64,000 nucleotides of DNA from assembly GCA_036500965.1 (NCBI GenBank), contig DASYBC010000105.1:4121-68120 (forward strand). Reading direction: 5' to 3'. A program made the position numbers and the translations under genes. Position 1 is the first letter of the stretch. Every line of letters starts with the position of its first letter. Under the pieces are notes generated by a model. That model ran no database searches, was not told where the DNA came from, and saw nothing but the letters and a program-made list of their open reading frames with translations. Of the stretch, positions 16,908 to 25,940 are shown in pieces. This DNA is from AP-15 sp036500965 (GTDB lineage: Bacteria > Pseudomonadota > Alphaproteobacteria > ATCC43930 > CGMCC-115725).

Positions 16908-17657
16908 ATGTCGTCATTGCCTTCCGATCGGGTCAAGGAGCAGGTCGCCGCCCATTGGGACCGCCGGGCGGCGCATTTCGACGAAGATTTCGGCCACAGC
17001 ATCCGCACCCCGGCCGAGCGCGCCGCCTGGGACCGCATTTTTGGCCTGGTGCTGCCGGGCAAGGGCGCCCTCGATGCGCTCGATCTCGGCTGCGGCACCG
17101 GGTTTCTGAGCCTCGAGCTGGCGGCCCGCGGGCACCGCGTGACCGGGGTCGATTTCGCGCCCTCGATGATCGCGCGGGCCGAGCGCAAAGCCGCCGAGCG
17201 CGGCCTCGGGATCCGCTTCGAGCAGGCCGACGCCGAGCAGCTGCCGTATTCGCCGGAGAGCTTTGACCTGGCGATCAGCCGGCATGTGCTGTGGACCTTG
17301 CCGCACCCCGAGGCGGCGATCGAGGAATGGCTGCGCGTGCTGCGGCCGGGCGGGCGGCTCGTGATCATCGACGGCGCCGTGCTCGACGGCAGCGACCGTA
17401 CCAAGGGCGCGCAGCCGGGCTGCCAGGAGAACGCCCGCACCAGCCCCGAATACGCGGCGGTCGGCGACCGTCTGCCGTTCCTCGGCGGCCGCCCGCGCGA
17501 GGAGATCGAAGAGCTGCTGCGCGCGCACGGCCTCACCGATGTCCAAGGCGACCCGCTGGCCGACCTGATCGAGGCGCAGGTGCGACGCATGGTCGAGGAA
17601 GGGCTCGAACCGCGCCGCCGCAACCGCTACGTCGTCTGGGGCAAAGCCCCCCGCTGA
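16908..17657 (+). CDS. class I SAM-dependent methyltransferase
   Basis: The 249-residue Rossmann-type methyltransferase has motif I LDLGCGTGFLSLELA, the acidic motif II GVDFAPSMIA, and motif IV/V FDLAISRHVLWTLPHPEAA then LRVLRPGGRLVIIDG. A helical cap of about 80 residues follows. The substrate is unknown. The ATG at 16908 has GAGGA about 10 nt upstream; a TTG two codons earlier is a weaker alternative. Repeat-rich DNA precedes it, so it probably has its own promoter. Confidence 0.85.
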   Translation: MSSLPSDRVKEQVAAHWDRRAAHFDEDFGHSIRTPAERAAWDRIFGLVLPGKGALDALDLGCGTGFLSLELAARGHRVTGVDFAPSMIARAERKAAERGLGIRFEQADAEQLPYSPESFDLAISRHVLWTLPHPEAAIEEWLRVLRPGGRLVIIDGAVLDGSDRTKGAQPGCQENARTSPEYAAVGDRLPFLGGRPREEIEELLRAHGLTDVQGDPLADLIEAQVRRMVEEGLEPRRRNRYVVWGKAPR

Positions 17658-17797
17658 AGCCCCGCCATGCACCAAAGCCGCGAGATTTGCTGACCCTGCC
17701 CGCCGGCGATGCCAAAGGTTAATACCAAAGGAGTAGACGGCCCCGGAAATCGCCGGTTTAATACCGCCCAGAAAAACCGCAAACAGGGATTGGGCCG

Positions 17798-19123
17798 ATG
17801 CAGAACCTTACGCTCGGCCGGCTCTTGGTGCCGCTCGCGGCGGTGCTGGCGGCGGCAACCCTGGCGCCGTTAAGCGGCGCCGCGGCAGCCTCATTGGAGC
17901 CGGAGACGGTCCTGTACAGCTTCTGCGCGCGGGGTGGGAAGGCCTGCACCGATGGCGCGGGTCCCCTCGCCGGCCTAATCATGGATGCGGTGGGGCACCT
18001 CTACGGCACGACGCCGAGGGGCGGCGCTCACAATGGGGGCACGGTATTCGAGCTGACCCCCAACACCGCCAAGACCAAATGGACCGAGACGGTAATTTAC
18101 AGTTTTTGCGCCCAGCCCGCGTGCACCGACGGCGAGCTTCCCGAGGCCGGCCTAGTCATGGATGCGGCGGGGCACCTCTACGGAACAACCTTCACGGGTG
18201 GCCGCGTTAAGGGAACGGTATTCGAGCTGACCCCGAACGCTGCCAAGACCAAATGGACTGAGACTGTGCTGTACAGCTTTTCCGGCAGCACCGATGGTTT
18301 AGGCCCTGTCGCCGGGCTACTTATCAACCCGGCGGGGCGCCTCTATGGCACGACCGACGGCGGCGGCGCTCGTAACGCGGGCACGGTGTTTGAGTTGGCC
18401 CCCAACGCCGCAAAAACCGAATGGACCGAGACGATACTATACAGCTTTTGCTCTGAGGGCGGCCTCATCTGCACCGACGGCGAACGGCCTCGCGCCAGGC
18501 TGATTACCGATGCGTCAGGGCGCCGCTATGGCACAACGTCCCTAGGCGGCGCCCATTACAACGCGGGGGTGGTATTCGAGCTGACCCCGAACGCCGCCAA
18601 GACTAAGTGGACCGAGGCGGTGCTCTACAGCTTTTGCGCGCGAGGCGAAGGTGAGAGATGCACCGACGGTGCCAGCCCTTACGCTGGCCTGATCATGGAC
18701 GCATCGGGAGACCTCTATGGCACGACGTTCGGGGGCGGGGGGCCTAGCGGTGGGGGCTCGGTGTTCGCACTGACTCCTAATGCGGCCAAGACCAAATGGA
18801 CCCAGACGGTCCTGTGCGCGAGTTGCGGAGGCTCTTCCGGACTGATCATGGATCGCGCGGAGCACCTCTACGGCACGACCGAGATCGGCGGCCCGCATGG
18901 CGGTGGTACGGTGTTCGAGCTGGCCCCGAACGCCGCTAAGACCAAATGGACTCAGACGATTCTATACAATTTCTGCGCGCGCAGTGCCAGCGGCGTGAGC
19001 TGCGCCGACGGCCAGAGCCCTTTCGCGTATGCCGGGCTGATCATGGACGCCTCGGGCCGGCTCTACGGCACGACCGCCGGCGGCCGCGCCCATGCCGAAG
19101 GAACGGTGTTCGAATTGCCGTAA
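17798..19123 (+). CDS. exported GloVer-type tandem-repeat protein
   Basis: The 441-residue protein starts with a signal peptide (hydrophobic residues about 9-30 ending GAAAA). The rest is about eight tandem units of 45-60 residues, each with the pattern LYGTT-x-GG-x-GTVFEL followed by PNAAKTKWTETVLYSF. This is the TIGR03803 (Gloeo_Verruco) repeat, thought to fold like beta-propeller blades. There is no membrane anchor or catalytic motif. Units differ in length around C-x-DG inserts. The role is unknown; surface or periplasmic binding is an inference. Confidence 0.8.
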   Translation: MQNLTLGRLLVPLAAVLAAATLAPLSGAAAASLEPETVLYSFCARGGKACTDGAGPLAGLIMDAVGHLYGTTPRGGAHNGGTVFELTPNTAKTKWTETVIYSFCAQPACTDGELPEAGLVMDAAGHLYGTTFTGGRVKGTVFELTPNAAKTKWTETVLYSFSGSTDGLGPVAGLLINPAGRLYGTTDGGGARNAGTVFELAPNAAKTEWTETILYSFCSEGGLICTDGERPRARLITDASGRRYGTTSLGGAHYNAGVVFELTPNAAKTKWTEAVLYSFCARGEGERCTDGASPYAGLIMDASGDLYGTTFGGGGPSGGGSVFALTPNAAKTKWTQTVLCASCGGSSGLIMDRAEHLYGTTEIGGPHGGGTVFELAPNAAKTKWTQTILYNFCARSASGVSCADGQSPFAYAGLIMDASGRLYGTTAGGRAHAEGTVFELP

Positions 19124-19180
19124 TCGAGCCTTCGCCCGCAAGCGCCTGGAGCAACTCTGACAAACGAGACCCACCGAAGT

Positions 19181-19246
19181 TTCCACACCGGCGAAGGCCG
19201 GTGCCCATGGCTGACATGGGTCCCGGCCTGCGCCGGGAAGGCGAGA
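19181..19246. repeat. paired-hairpin intergenic repeat
   Basis: Two short hairpins stand side by side: CACCGGC/GCCGGTG around 19185-19203 and TCCCGGC/GCCGGGA around 19221-19239, separated by CATGGCTGACATG. The pattern resembles extragenic palindromic repeats of alphaproteobacteria. It could also end transcription of the preceding gene. The remaining 234 bp up to 19480 hold small GC hairpins only. Confidence 0.5.
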
Positions 19247-19480
19247 ATGGTTAGGCTACGGTTATAGCGTTGGGTTGTTCTGCCAGCTCACCGCGGGGAT
19301 TCCAAGGGGCCGCCTGAGGCGGCCGGCGGACTTTTGCCTGGGTACAATTTCCGGGGACGCCGCTCGGCGGCTTGATTTGTCAAAACAGGCGCCGAGCATG
19401 ACCCGACTATCCATTCCTGCGGCGCGCCAAACGGCGCGGCGATCGATCAGGCTCCTTGACGGCCATCGCGGATCTATCGC

Positions 19481-20251
19481 GTGACCTTCGTCGATTGGGC
19501 GGGGCTGGCCGGGGCGACGTTTGCCGCGGCGCTGCTGCAGGCGGCGGGCGGCTTCGGCTTTGCCGTGGCGGCGGCGCCGCTCTATCTGATCGTGGTCGAG
19601 CCGCAGCGCGCGGTGCAGCTGGTCGTCATTCTCTCGACCGCCTTGTGCCTCGCCGTGCTGCGCCGGCTGTGGCGGGCAGTGGCGCCGCTGCTGTTCGCGC
19701 GATTGGCCGTGGGCAGCCTCGCCGGGCTGCCGATCGGCCTCGCCGCCTTTCGCTATGCCGATCCGCGGGTCGTGCAGCTGGCGGTCGGCGCGGCGATCCT
19801 GGCCTTCGCCTTCCTCTACGCGGTGTTGCGCCGCCGCCGGCGCGGCCTCGGGCGGGGCCTTGTCGCGATGACCCCGCTGCGCGATCTCGCCGTCGGCATG
19901 GTGTCGGGTGTCGCCACCGCCCTCGCCGGCATCTCCGGGCCGCCGGTGGTGATCTACCTGCTACTCGCCGAGGCGCCGCCGCGCATCGTGCGCGCGACCT
20001 TGCTGGCGTTTTTTGCGCTGGTGTATGCCGCGACCCTCGCCGCCAACGCCGCGACGATCGGCGTCCCAGCACAAACCTGGCTGGCGGCTGCCATCCTGAT
20101 CCCGTTCGCGGTGGTCGGCGGGCTGGTCGGCCGGCCGCTCGGCGACCGTCTCGGCGCCGGCGCTTTTGCCGCCCTGGCGATCGGGGTGCTGGCCGCAGCC
20201 GGGCTCTATACAATCGCCGCGGCCGCGGGGCTGGTGGGCGGTCGGCCATGA
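19481..20251 (+). CDS. TauE/SafE-family membrane permease
   Basis: The 256-residue integral membrane protein has about eight hydrophobic segments. It shows the two homologous halves of the family, each starting near a Gly-rich helix (LLQAAGGFGFAVAAAPLY and VSGVATALAGISGPPVVIYLL). Members export sulfite or sulfur-containing organic anions; the substrate here is not defined. The start is GTG at 19481. There is no convincing operon partner. Confidence 0.82.
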   Translation: MTFVDWAGLAGATFAAALLQAAGGFGFAVAAAPLYLIVVEPQRAVQLVVILSTALCLAVLRRLWRAVAPLLFARLAVGSLAGLPIGLAAFRYADPRVVQLAVGAAILAFAFLYAVLRRRRRGLGRGLVAMTPLRDLAVGMVSGVATALAGISGPPVVIYLLLAEAPPRIVRATLLAFFALVYAATLAANAATIGVPAQTWLAAAILIPFAVVGGLVGRPLGDRLGAGAFAALAIGVLAAAGLYTIAAAAGLVGGRP

Positions 20252-20435
20252 CTCGCGCATCCCGATCGCACCCCGGGTGCCGCCTGCGGACATAGACTAG
20301 TGACGGCGACGCCGCCATCGAGTACTATGCCCTACCCTCGCCCGGAGCAGCCGATCCCTCTGCGGGCCTGCCGCGATGGGGTGGCCCCATTTGCTCTGCC
20401 TTTGTGCGCGACATGGCAAATACTCAGGTGCGATC

Positions 20436-20699
20436 ATGATCGGCCCGCCGGGATTGCCCAAATATGGACGCCGCGTTTTCTCATTCGCCGCCGCTACGCC
20501 CCGTCGTTCCCGCCAGCGCCAGAATGCCTGGAAATGGATGACCGGGCTTTATCTGGCCGGGGTGCTGGCGCATTTCAGCCATCACATGGTTTTTGATTTC
20601 GTCCAGGGCGACCCATCATTCGGCGCGGCATTGACCAGCGCCCCGGTCAGCCTGGTCTGGCCGGCCGATTTGATCGGCACCCTGATCTCGATGAGCTGA
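20436..20699 (+). CDS. small hypothetical protein with one membrane segment
   Basis: The 87-residue frame begins with a basic stretch (PKYGRRVFSF through RRSRQRQNAWK), then one hydrophobic segment (WMTGLYLAGVLAHF) and a hydrophobic tail. I do not recognise the family and the ribosome site is weak. The frame is open further upstream. It is the best candidate in the 563-bp gap between the TauE permease and the OB-fold gene. Confidence 0.35.
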   Translation: MIGPPGLPKYGRRVFSFAAATPRRSRQRQNAWKWMTGLYLAGVLAHFSHHMVFDFVQGDPSFGAALTSAPVSLVWPADLIGTLISMS

Positions 20700-20814
20700 G
20701 GCGGGCCGAGCGCCATCGCGGCCCCTCAATGGGCCGCGCCGGTTTCGCCATCTGCCGCTCTTGCCGCTGCCGGTACGAGCCGACACAATGCCGCGAGCGC
20801 ATCAGGGGGGCACG

Positions 20815-21231
20815 ATGGAGCGGATCGCGCAATCGCCGCTGGCGGTCTATCAGGCATATCTCGATCGCGGCGAGCTCGCCTATCAGTGGAGCCTCGAGGC
20901 GAGCCGCGCGGTGTTCTACCCGCGGCTGATCTGCCCCTATACCGGCAGCGAGCGCCTCGAATGGCGGCTGAGCGCCGGGCTCGGCACGGTCTACGCGACC
21001 ACGGTCACCCACCCGCGCGACGGCGCCCCCTATAACGTCGCGCTGATCGACATCGATGAGGGCTTTCGCCTGATGAGCCGGGTCGAGGACATCGCCCCCG
21101 ACGCGGTCGCGATCGGCATGCGCGTCAAGTTTCGCCTCCATCGCCCCGGCGGCGACGAGCCGCCCTACCCGGTCTTCGTTCCGGTGGCCACCCCCACCCT
21201 TCCCTCCCCCGGGCCCGCGGGGGGCGCGTGA
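20815..21231 (+). CDS. DUF35-type OB-fold protein, zinc ribbon degenerate
   Basis: The 138-residue protein resembles the small partners of thiolase-like enzymes. It has an N-terminal helix (SPLAVYQAYLDRGELAYQWS), a short linker where the zinc ribbon normally sits, and an OB-fold (TVYATTVTHP, YNVALIDIDEGFRLMSRV, IGMRVKFR). Only one of the usual zinc cysteines remains (CPYTGSERLEW), so metal binding looks lost. It overlaps the thiolase-like gene by one base. Such pairs act together in acyl-CoA metabolism, including side-chain aldolases of steroid breakdown. Confidence 0.8.
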   Translation: MERIAQSPLAVYQAYLDRGELAYQWSLEASRAVFYPRLICPYTGSERLEWRLSAGLGTVYATTVTHPRDGAPYNVALIDIDEGFRLMSRVEDIAPDAVAIGMRVKFRLHRPGGDEPPYPVFVPVATPTLPSPGPAGGA

Positions 21232-22385
21232 TGGGCGGCTTGCAGCGCGGCAGCGCCGCGATCGTCGGCGTCGCCGAATCCGATTTGGGCGCGGTCGCCG
21301 CCGAGATCAGCCCGATCGATCTGATGGCCCAAGGCATCCATCGCGCCCTCGCCGATTGCGGGCTCGCCCTCAAGGATGTGGACGGGCTCGTTTGCGCCAC
21401 CGCGCAAAGCCGCACTTCGGGCCTCAACCTCGCCGAGTATCTCGGGATCTCGCCGGCCTTTATCGACACGACGATCCTCGGCGGCTCGTCCTTCATGTTT
21501 CATGTGGCGCATGCCCAGATGGCGCTGCAGCTCGGGCTGTGCCAGGTCGCGGTCATCGCCTATGGCTCGACCCAGCGCACGATTGGCCGCCGCCACGCCT
21601 CGGTGCACGAATACAATCCCTACGAAACCCCGTTCCACCCGTTTCTGCCGTCCACCGCCTATGCGCTCGCCGCCTCGCGCCATATGCACCAATTCGGCAC
21701 GACCCGCGAGCAATTGGCCGCGGTCGCGGTGGCGGCGCGGCAATGGGCGCTGCTGAACCCGGTCGCCTGGGAAAAAAAGCCGCTCTCGGTCCCGGAAGTG
21801 CTGGCGGCGCGGATGATCAGCTACCCGTTTACGGTGCGCGACATCTGCCTCGTCACCGACGGCGGCGGTGCCGTGGTCATGACCACTGCCGAGCGCGCGC
21901 GCTCGCTCAAAAAACCGCCGGCCTATGTCTTGGGTTGCGGGCAGGCGATCACCCACGCCAACATTTCGAGCATGCCCGATCTGACCGTGACCGGCGCGTT
22001 GGCCTCGGGCAAGGCCGCCTACGACATGGCAAAGCTCGGGCCCGGCGACATCGACGTGCTCGAGCTCTACGACGCCTTCACGATCAACACGATCCTCTTT
22101 CTTGAAGATCTTGGCTTCTGCGCCAAAGGCGAAGGCGGTCGGTTTGTCGAGGGCGGCCACATCGCGCCCGGCGGCGGTCTGCCGGTCAACACCAATGGCG
22201 GCGGGCTTTCCTACTGCCATCCCGGAATGTACGGGTTGTTTCTGCTGATCGAGGCGACCCGCCAGCTGCGCGGCGAGTGCGGCGCCCGCCAGGTCGCGGG
22301 TTGCGAAACCGCGATCGCCCACGGCAATGGCGGCGTCCTCTCCTCGCAGAGCACCGTGATCCTCGGGGTCGAAGCGACGGTATAA
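21231..22385 (+). CDS. thiolase-like protein (SCP2 type) lacking the nucleophile Cys
   Basis: The 384-residue thiolase fold has the N-terminal half up to the ILGGSSFMFHVAHAQ loop (residues 82-96) and a C-terminal half with YDAFTINTILFLEDLGF and NTNGGGLSYCHPGMYG. True thiolases have a nucleophilic Cys in the first loop; here it is Ser-Ser, and the second cysteine region reads GNGGVLSSQS. The His of the HP motif remains. Condensing or thiolytic activity is therefore doubtful; an Ltp2-like retro-aldolase or acyl-binding role with the OB-fold partner fits better. GTG at 21228 is an alternative start. Confidence 0.85.
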   Translation: MGGLQRGSAAIVGVAESDLGAVAAEISPIDLMAQGIHRALADCGLALKDVDGLVCATAQSRTSGLNLAEYLGISPAFIDTTILGGSSFMFHVAHAQMALQLGLCQVAVIAYGSTQRTIGRRHASVHEYNPYETPFHPFLPSTAYALAASRHMHQFGTTREQLAAVAVAARQWALLNPVAWEKKPLSVPEVLAARMISYPFTVRDICLVTDGGGAVVMTTAERARSLKKPPAYVLGCGQAITHANISSMPDLTVTGALASGKAAYDMAKLGPGDIDVLELYDAFTINTILFLEDLGFCAKGEGGRFVEGGHIAPGGGLPVNTNGGGLSYCHPGMYGLFLLIEATRQLRGECGARQVAGCETAIAHGNGGVLSSQSTVILGVEATV

Positions 22386-22601
22386 TCCGAGCAATAAGGC
22401 AACGAGCCAGCGAGCGGCCGAGTTTGTGGCTCTGCGCCATCGAAGCACACCGACGACTCGGTCCCGGCTTTTTGGAAGCGGCCGATGAAGGCGGTCCCAA
22501 TCGCCGTCACCGGCTAATCCAATGCCCTGCCGGACCTGCGATGACGGGTCTGCGGGCGGACGCGCCGGCGAACCGCTAGGCGGGGCTGATCGTTAGCGGC
22601 G

Positions 22602-23660
22602 ATGATGAAGGATGACCCAGGCGAATTTCCGTTGCCGCTTGACACCGCGCCGATGGAAGCGCGGCTTGTCGTCGAGCTGCCGGCCGAGCCCGGCTGGCAA
22701 TTCGAGCCCAAATGGGACGGGTTCCGCTGCCTCGCGTTTCGCGCCGGCGACCGGGTCGAGCTGCGCGCCAAATCGGGAAAGCCGCTCGCCCGCTACTTTC
22801 CCGACATCGTGGCGCTGGTGCGCGGCGCGAAGCCCCGCCGTTTTGTGCTCGACGGCGAGTTGGTCGTCCCGATCGGCGAGGGCTTGTCGTTCGACGCGCT
22901 GCAGCAGCGCCTGCATCCGGCCGCGAGCCGGGTACGCAAGCTGGCGGCCGAGACGCCGGCGGTGCTGATCCTGTTCGATCTGCTGGCAACGCCTGAGGGC
23001 GAAAATCTGCTGCCTGAGCCGCTCACCGCCCGCCGCGCCGCCCTCGAGGCGTTTTACCGGAAGGCTGAGGGTGAACCGGCGCTCAAGCTCTCGCCCTACA
23101 CACGCGATCGAGGCCAGGCGCGGCATTGGCTCGGAACCAGCGGCGGCGTGCTCGACGGCGTCATTGCCAAGCGGCTTGACGGACCTTACTCCCCCGGCGA
23201 GCGGGCGATGCTGAAGGTCAAGCGGCGGCGCTCGGCCGATTGCGTGGTCGGCGGGTTCCGCTATGAGCGCGGCACCCGTCGGGTCGGATCGTTGCTGCTC
23301 GGGCTCTACGACAACGCAGGCAAGCTCGATCACGTCGGCTTCACCGCGACGCTCGATAGTCTCGACCGCGACGCGCTGACCCGGCAACTGGAGCGGCTGA
23401 TCATGCCGCCGGGCTTCACCGGCGCAGCACCCGGAGGCCCGAGCCGCTGGGCTACCGAGCGCACCGGCGAATGGCAGCCGCTGCGGCCGGAGCTGGTTGT
23501 CGAGGTGGGGTATGACCAGGTTACGGGCGGTCGCTTTCGGCATGGCACCAGGCTCTTGCGCTGGCGCCCCGACAAAGCGCCCGGCCAATGCACCTTCGAG
23601 CAGATGCCATCCGAGGGCGGCGGACAATTTGTTGCCGAGCTCTTGGCGGCGGCGACATAG
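22602..23660 (+). CDS. ATP-dependent DNA ligase (LigC/LigD ligase-domain type)
   Basis: The 352-residue enzyme has a nucleotidyltransferase domain with the adenylated lysine in EPKWDGFR (motif I, about residue 38), motif III FVLDGELV, motif IV DGVIAKRLDG and motif V MLKVKRRR, followed by an OB-fold domain (VGSLLLGLYD to VEVGYDQVT). The polymerase and nuclease domains of LigD are absent, so it is a stand-alone ligase. Such enzymes usually seal nicks in repair alongside the essential NAD-dependent ligase. No Ku gene is nearby. The start has tandem ATGs at 22602/22605. Confidence 0.92.
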   Translation: MMKDDPGEFPLPLDTAPMEARLVVELPAEPGWQFEPKWDGFRCLAFRAGDRVELRAKSGKPLARYFPDIVALVRGAKPRRFVLDGELVVPIGEGLSFDALQQRLHPAASRVRKLAAETPAVLILFDLLATPEGENLLPEPLTARRAALEAFYRKAEGEPALKLSPYTRDRGQARHWLGTSGGVLDGVIAKRLDGPYSPGERAMLKVKRRRSADCVVGGFRYERGTRRVGSLLLGLYDNAGKLDHVGFTATLDSLDRDALTRQLERLIMPPGFTGAAPGGPSRWATERTGEWQPLRPELVVEVGYDQVTGGRFRHGTRLLRWRPDKAPGQCTFEQMPSEGGGQFVAELLAAAT

Positions 23661-23687
23661 CGGCGATCCGCGGCCATCGAGCCGGGC

Positions 23688-24116
23688 TTATGCGTCGATC
23701 GCCGGCGGCAGCGCGCGCGGCCGCCGGTCGTCGCCGAGCGCCACATAGGTGAACATCGCCTGGGTCACTTTGCGCACCTCGCCAGTGGCGAGGTTGCGGC
23801 GCCACGCCTCGATCCGGATCGTCATCGAGCTGCGCCCGGTGCGGACCAGCTCGCCATAGCAGCTGACCTCGTCGCCGACATAGACCGGCTGATGAAACAC
23901 CATGCCGTCAACCGCGACGGTGGCGCAGCGCCCGCGCGCCCGCTGCACCGCAAGGCTGCCGCCGGCGAGATCCATCTGCGCCAACAGCCAGCCGCCAAAG
24001 ATGTCGCCGTTCGGGTTGGCGTCGGCCGGCATCGCCATGACCCGGACGAGCGGGGCCGCCCGCGGCAGTTCGAGCGGCTCGGCGGGCAACGCGCCGCCGG
24101 CGATCGCTGATCCCAT
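23688..24116 (-). CDS. acyl-CoA thioesterase, hot-dog fold (YciA-like)
   Basis: The 142-residue protein hydrolyses acyl-CoA in related families. The catalytic region NPNGDIFGGWLLAQMDLAGG, followed by VAVDGMVFHQPVYVGDEVSCYGE, is typical of YciA/BFIT-type hot-dog thioesterases. The start is ATG at 24116 with GGAGG 4 nt upstream; the preceding GTG in frame would also fit. It converges on the ligase gene, with 27 bp between the stops. Confidence 0.88.
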   Translation of the reverse strand: MGSAIAGGALPAEPLELPRAAPLVRVMAMPADANPNGDIFGGWLLAQMDLAGGSLAVQRARGRCATVAVDGMVFHQPVYVGDEVSCYGELVRTGRSSMTIRIEAWRRNLATGEVRKVTQAMFTYVALGDDRRPRALPPAIDA

Positions 24117-24261
24117 CACCCCTCCTGCGCTCCGGCACCGGCGCGCGGCATCGACGCCGGCTTTGATCGTAAACGGCCCGTCGGGGACGATGACAATCGG
24201 AATGCCCTATCCATATAGGGCGTTGTGATCAGGGTCCCGATGCGGACCGATGGAGGAAGCG

Positions 24262-24741
24262 ATGCCTGTTCGCGCAACGTGCAGCCGGTTCGGCGGCGCC
24301 GTCTTTGCCGGGGCGGCGTTGGCAGCAGCGGTTGCCGTCGGGGTTCCGGTGCGGCCGGCGGCAGCGCAAGCGGCCAGCGGCTATTCCTACGCGCAGCCGA
24401 CAACCCCAGGCTATTCCTATCAGCAGCCGGCTGCGACCTCGGCGTATCCGAACTACAGCTATCAGCAGCCGGCGCAACCCGCTTACCCCTATAATCCGTA
24501 TTATTCATATTATCCGTATAATCCATATTATCCATACTACTCCTACTACAATCCATATTACGCATACCCCTATTATGGATATCCGTGGTATTGGCCGGCC
24601 GGCGTCAGCATCGGGTTCGGCTGGGGCGGCTGCTGCTGGGGCGGCGGCTGGGGCCGTGGCGGCTGGGGTCACGGCGGCTTTCATGGCGGCGGCGGCTTTC
24701 ACGGCGGCGGCGGGTTTCACGGCGGCGGCGGCCACCGCTAG
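24262..24741 (+). CDS. secreted Tyr/Pro- and Gly/His-rich low-complexity protein
   Basis: The 159-residue protein has a signal peptide (hydrophobic GGAVFAGAALAAAVAVG, Ala-rich cleavage region AAAQA). A Tyr-rich region follows with about thirty tyrosines in motifs such as YSYQQP and YNPYY. After a short WYWPAGVSIGFGWGG hydrophobic segment comes a Trp/Gly stretch and four HGGGGF-like repeats. It is not a known enzyme. The ATG at 24262 follows a good GGAGGA. The composition suggests an adhesive, metal-binding or matrix protein, which is inference only. Confidence 0.72.
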   Translation: MPVRATCSRFGGAVFAGAALAAAVAVGVPVRPAAAQAASGYSYAQPTTPGYSYQQPAATSAYPNYSYQQPAQPAYPYNPYYSYYPYNPYYPYYSYYNPYYAYPYYGYPWYWPAGVSIGFGWGGCCWGGGWGRGGWGHGGFHGGGGFHGGGGFHGGGGHR

Positions 24742-24796
24742 CTGATCGGCGCAGCCCGAGACTGGTCGATCGGCAGCCGGGGATGCTCACGCGACG

Positions 24797-25771
24797 ATGA
24801 CCGAACCGGCAATGCTCGATGCCCATCTCGACCGGGTTCTGGCGGATGCGACGATCCCCGAGCTGCCCAACCACTACGCCGGCAAGGTCCGCGACAATTA
24901 CGACCTTGCCGACGGCCGGCGCATCATCATCGCCACCGACCGGCTCAGCGCCTTCGACCGGATTATCGCCGCCATCCCGTTGAAGGGGCAGGTGCTGACG
25001 CAGATCGCCCGGTATTGGTTCGAGGCGACGCGCGACATCTGCCCTAATCACGTCATTGAATACCCCGATCCGAATGTTCTCGTGTGCCGGCGGCTCTCGA
25101 TCATGCCGGTCGAGATCGTCGTGCGCGACTACCTGGCCGGGACCACGGCGACCTCGGTCTGGCCGATGTACCAGGCCGGGCAGCGGCAGATTTACGGAAT
25201 CCGCTTCCCCGACGGCTTGCGCCATAACCAGAAGCTGCCGGCGACAATCATCACGCCGACAACGAAGGCGCCGGGTGGCGGCCACGACGAGCCGCTGACC
25301 GCGGATCGGATCGTCGCCGGCAAGCTGTTGACGGCCGAGCAGTGGCACAGGGTCTCGGAATTGGCGCTGGCGCTGTTCGCGCGCGGGCGCGAGGTTGCCC
25401 GCGACCGGGGGCTGATCCTCGCCGACACCAAATACGAATTCGGCCTCGACCCCGAGGGCCGGATCGTGCTGGCTGACGAGATCCACACCCCCGACAGCAG
25501 CCGCTATTGGCTCGCCGAAAGCTATCCGCACCGCTTTGCCGCCGGCCAGTCGCCGGAGAGTCTCGACAAGGATTTCGTCCGCCGCTGGGTGGCGGAACGC
25601 TGCGACCCCTACCGCGACCCGATCCCGGCGATCCCGCGCGACATCGTCGCCGAAGCCGCCCGCCTCTATGTCGGCGTTTATCAGACGATCACCGGGCAGC
25701 CTCTCGACCTGCCGGACCCGGCAGTACCGGTGCTGACCCGCATCCGCGGCAATCTCGCGCGCTATTTCTGA
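24797..25771 (+). CDS. purC: phosphoribosylaminoimidazole-succinocarboxamide synthase
   Basis: The 324-residue enzyme joins aspartate to CAIR in purine synthesis to form SAICAR. It belongs to the longer, eukaryote-like PurC subgroup. Visible landmarks are YAGKVRDNYDL near the N-terminus, TDRLSAFDRI, EIVVRDYLAGTT, the ADTKYEFG segment and DEIHTPDSSRYW. It stands alone, 55 bp after the Tyr-rich protein and before two tRNA loci. Confidence 0.95.
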   Translation: MTEPAMLDAHLDRVLADATIPELPNHYAGKVRDNYDLADGRRIIIATDRLSAFDRIIAAIPLKGQVLTQIARYWFEATRDICPNHVIEYPDPNVLVCRRLSIMPVEIVVRDYLAGTTATSVWPMYQAGQRQIYGIRFPDGLRHNQKLPATIITPTTKAPGGGHDEPLTADRIVAGKLLTAEQWHRVSELALALFARGREVARDRGLILADTKYEFGLDPEGRIVLADEIHTPDSSRYWLAESYPHRFAAGQSPESLDKDFVRRWVAERCDPYRDPIPAIPRDIVAEAARLYVGVYQTITGQPLDLPDPAVPVLTRIRGNLARYF

Positions 25772-25840
25772 ACCAGGCCCCGGACTGCTGCTGCCCAAGC
25801 CTCCTGCGGCCTGTTGCGCGGACCAGATGGGCGCGGCGGT

Positions 25841-25912
25841 AGGCGCGAAAGGGAATCGAACCCCTGACCTCTCCCATGTGCTAGGAGCGCTCTGCCACTG
25901 AGCTACGCGCCT
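25841..25912 (-). tRNA. tRNA-Val(CAC)-like gene, probably degenerate
   Basis: The minus strand folds as a tRNA: acceptor arms AGGCGCG/CGCGCCU, D-arm GCTC/GAGC, anticodon stem CTCCT/GGGAG, T-arm with TTCGATT. By position the anticodon is CAC. Three things are odd: base 33 is G rather than the near-invariant U, there is an extra base between the T-stem and acceptor, and no CCA is encoded, whereas the next tRNA encodes one. It may be a decaying duplicate of the neighbouring tRNA-Val, since both share the acceptor and anticodon. Confidence 0.55.
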
Positions 25913-25940
25913 GAATGTGCCGGACCGGCCGTTCGGGCGG

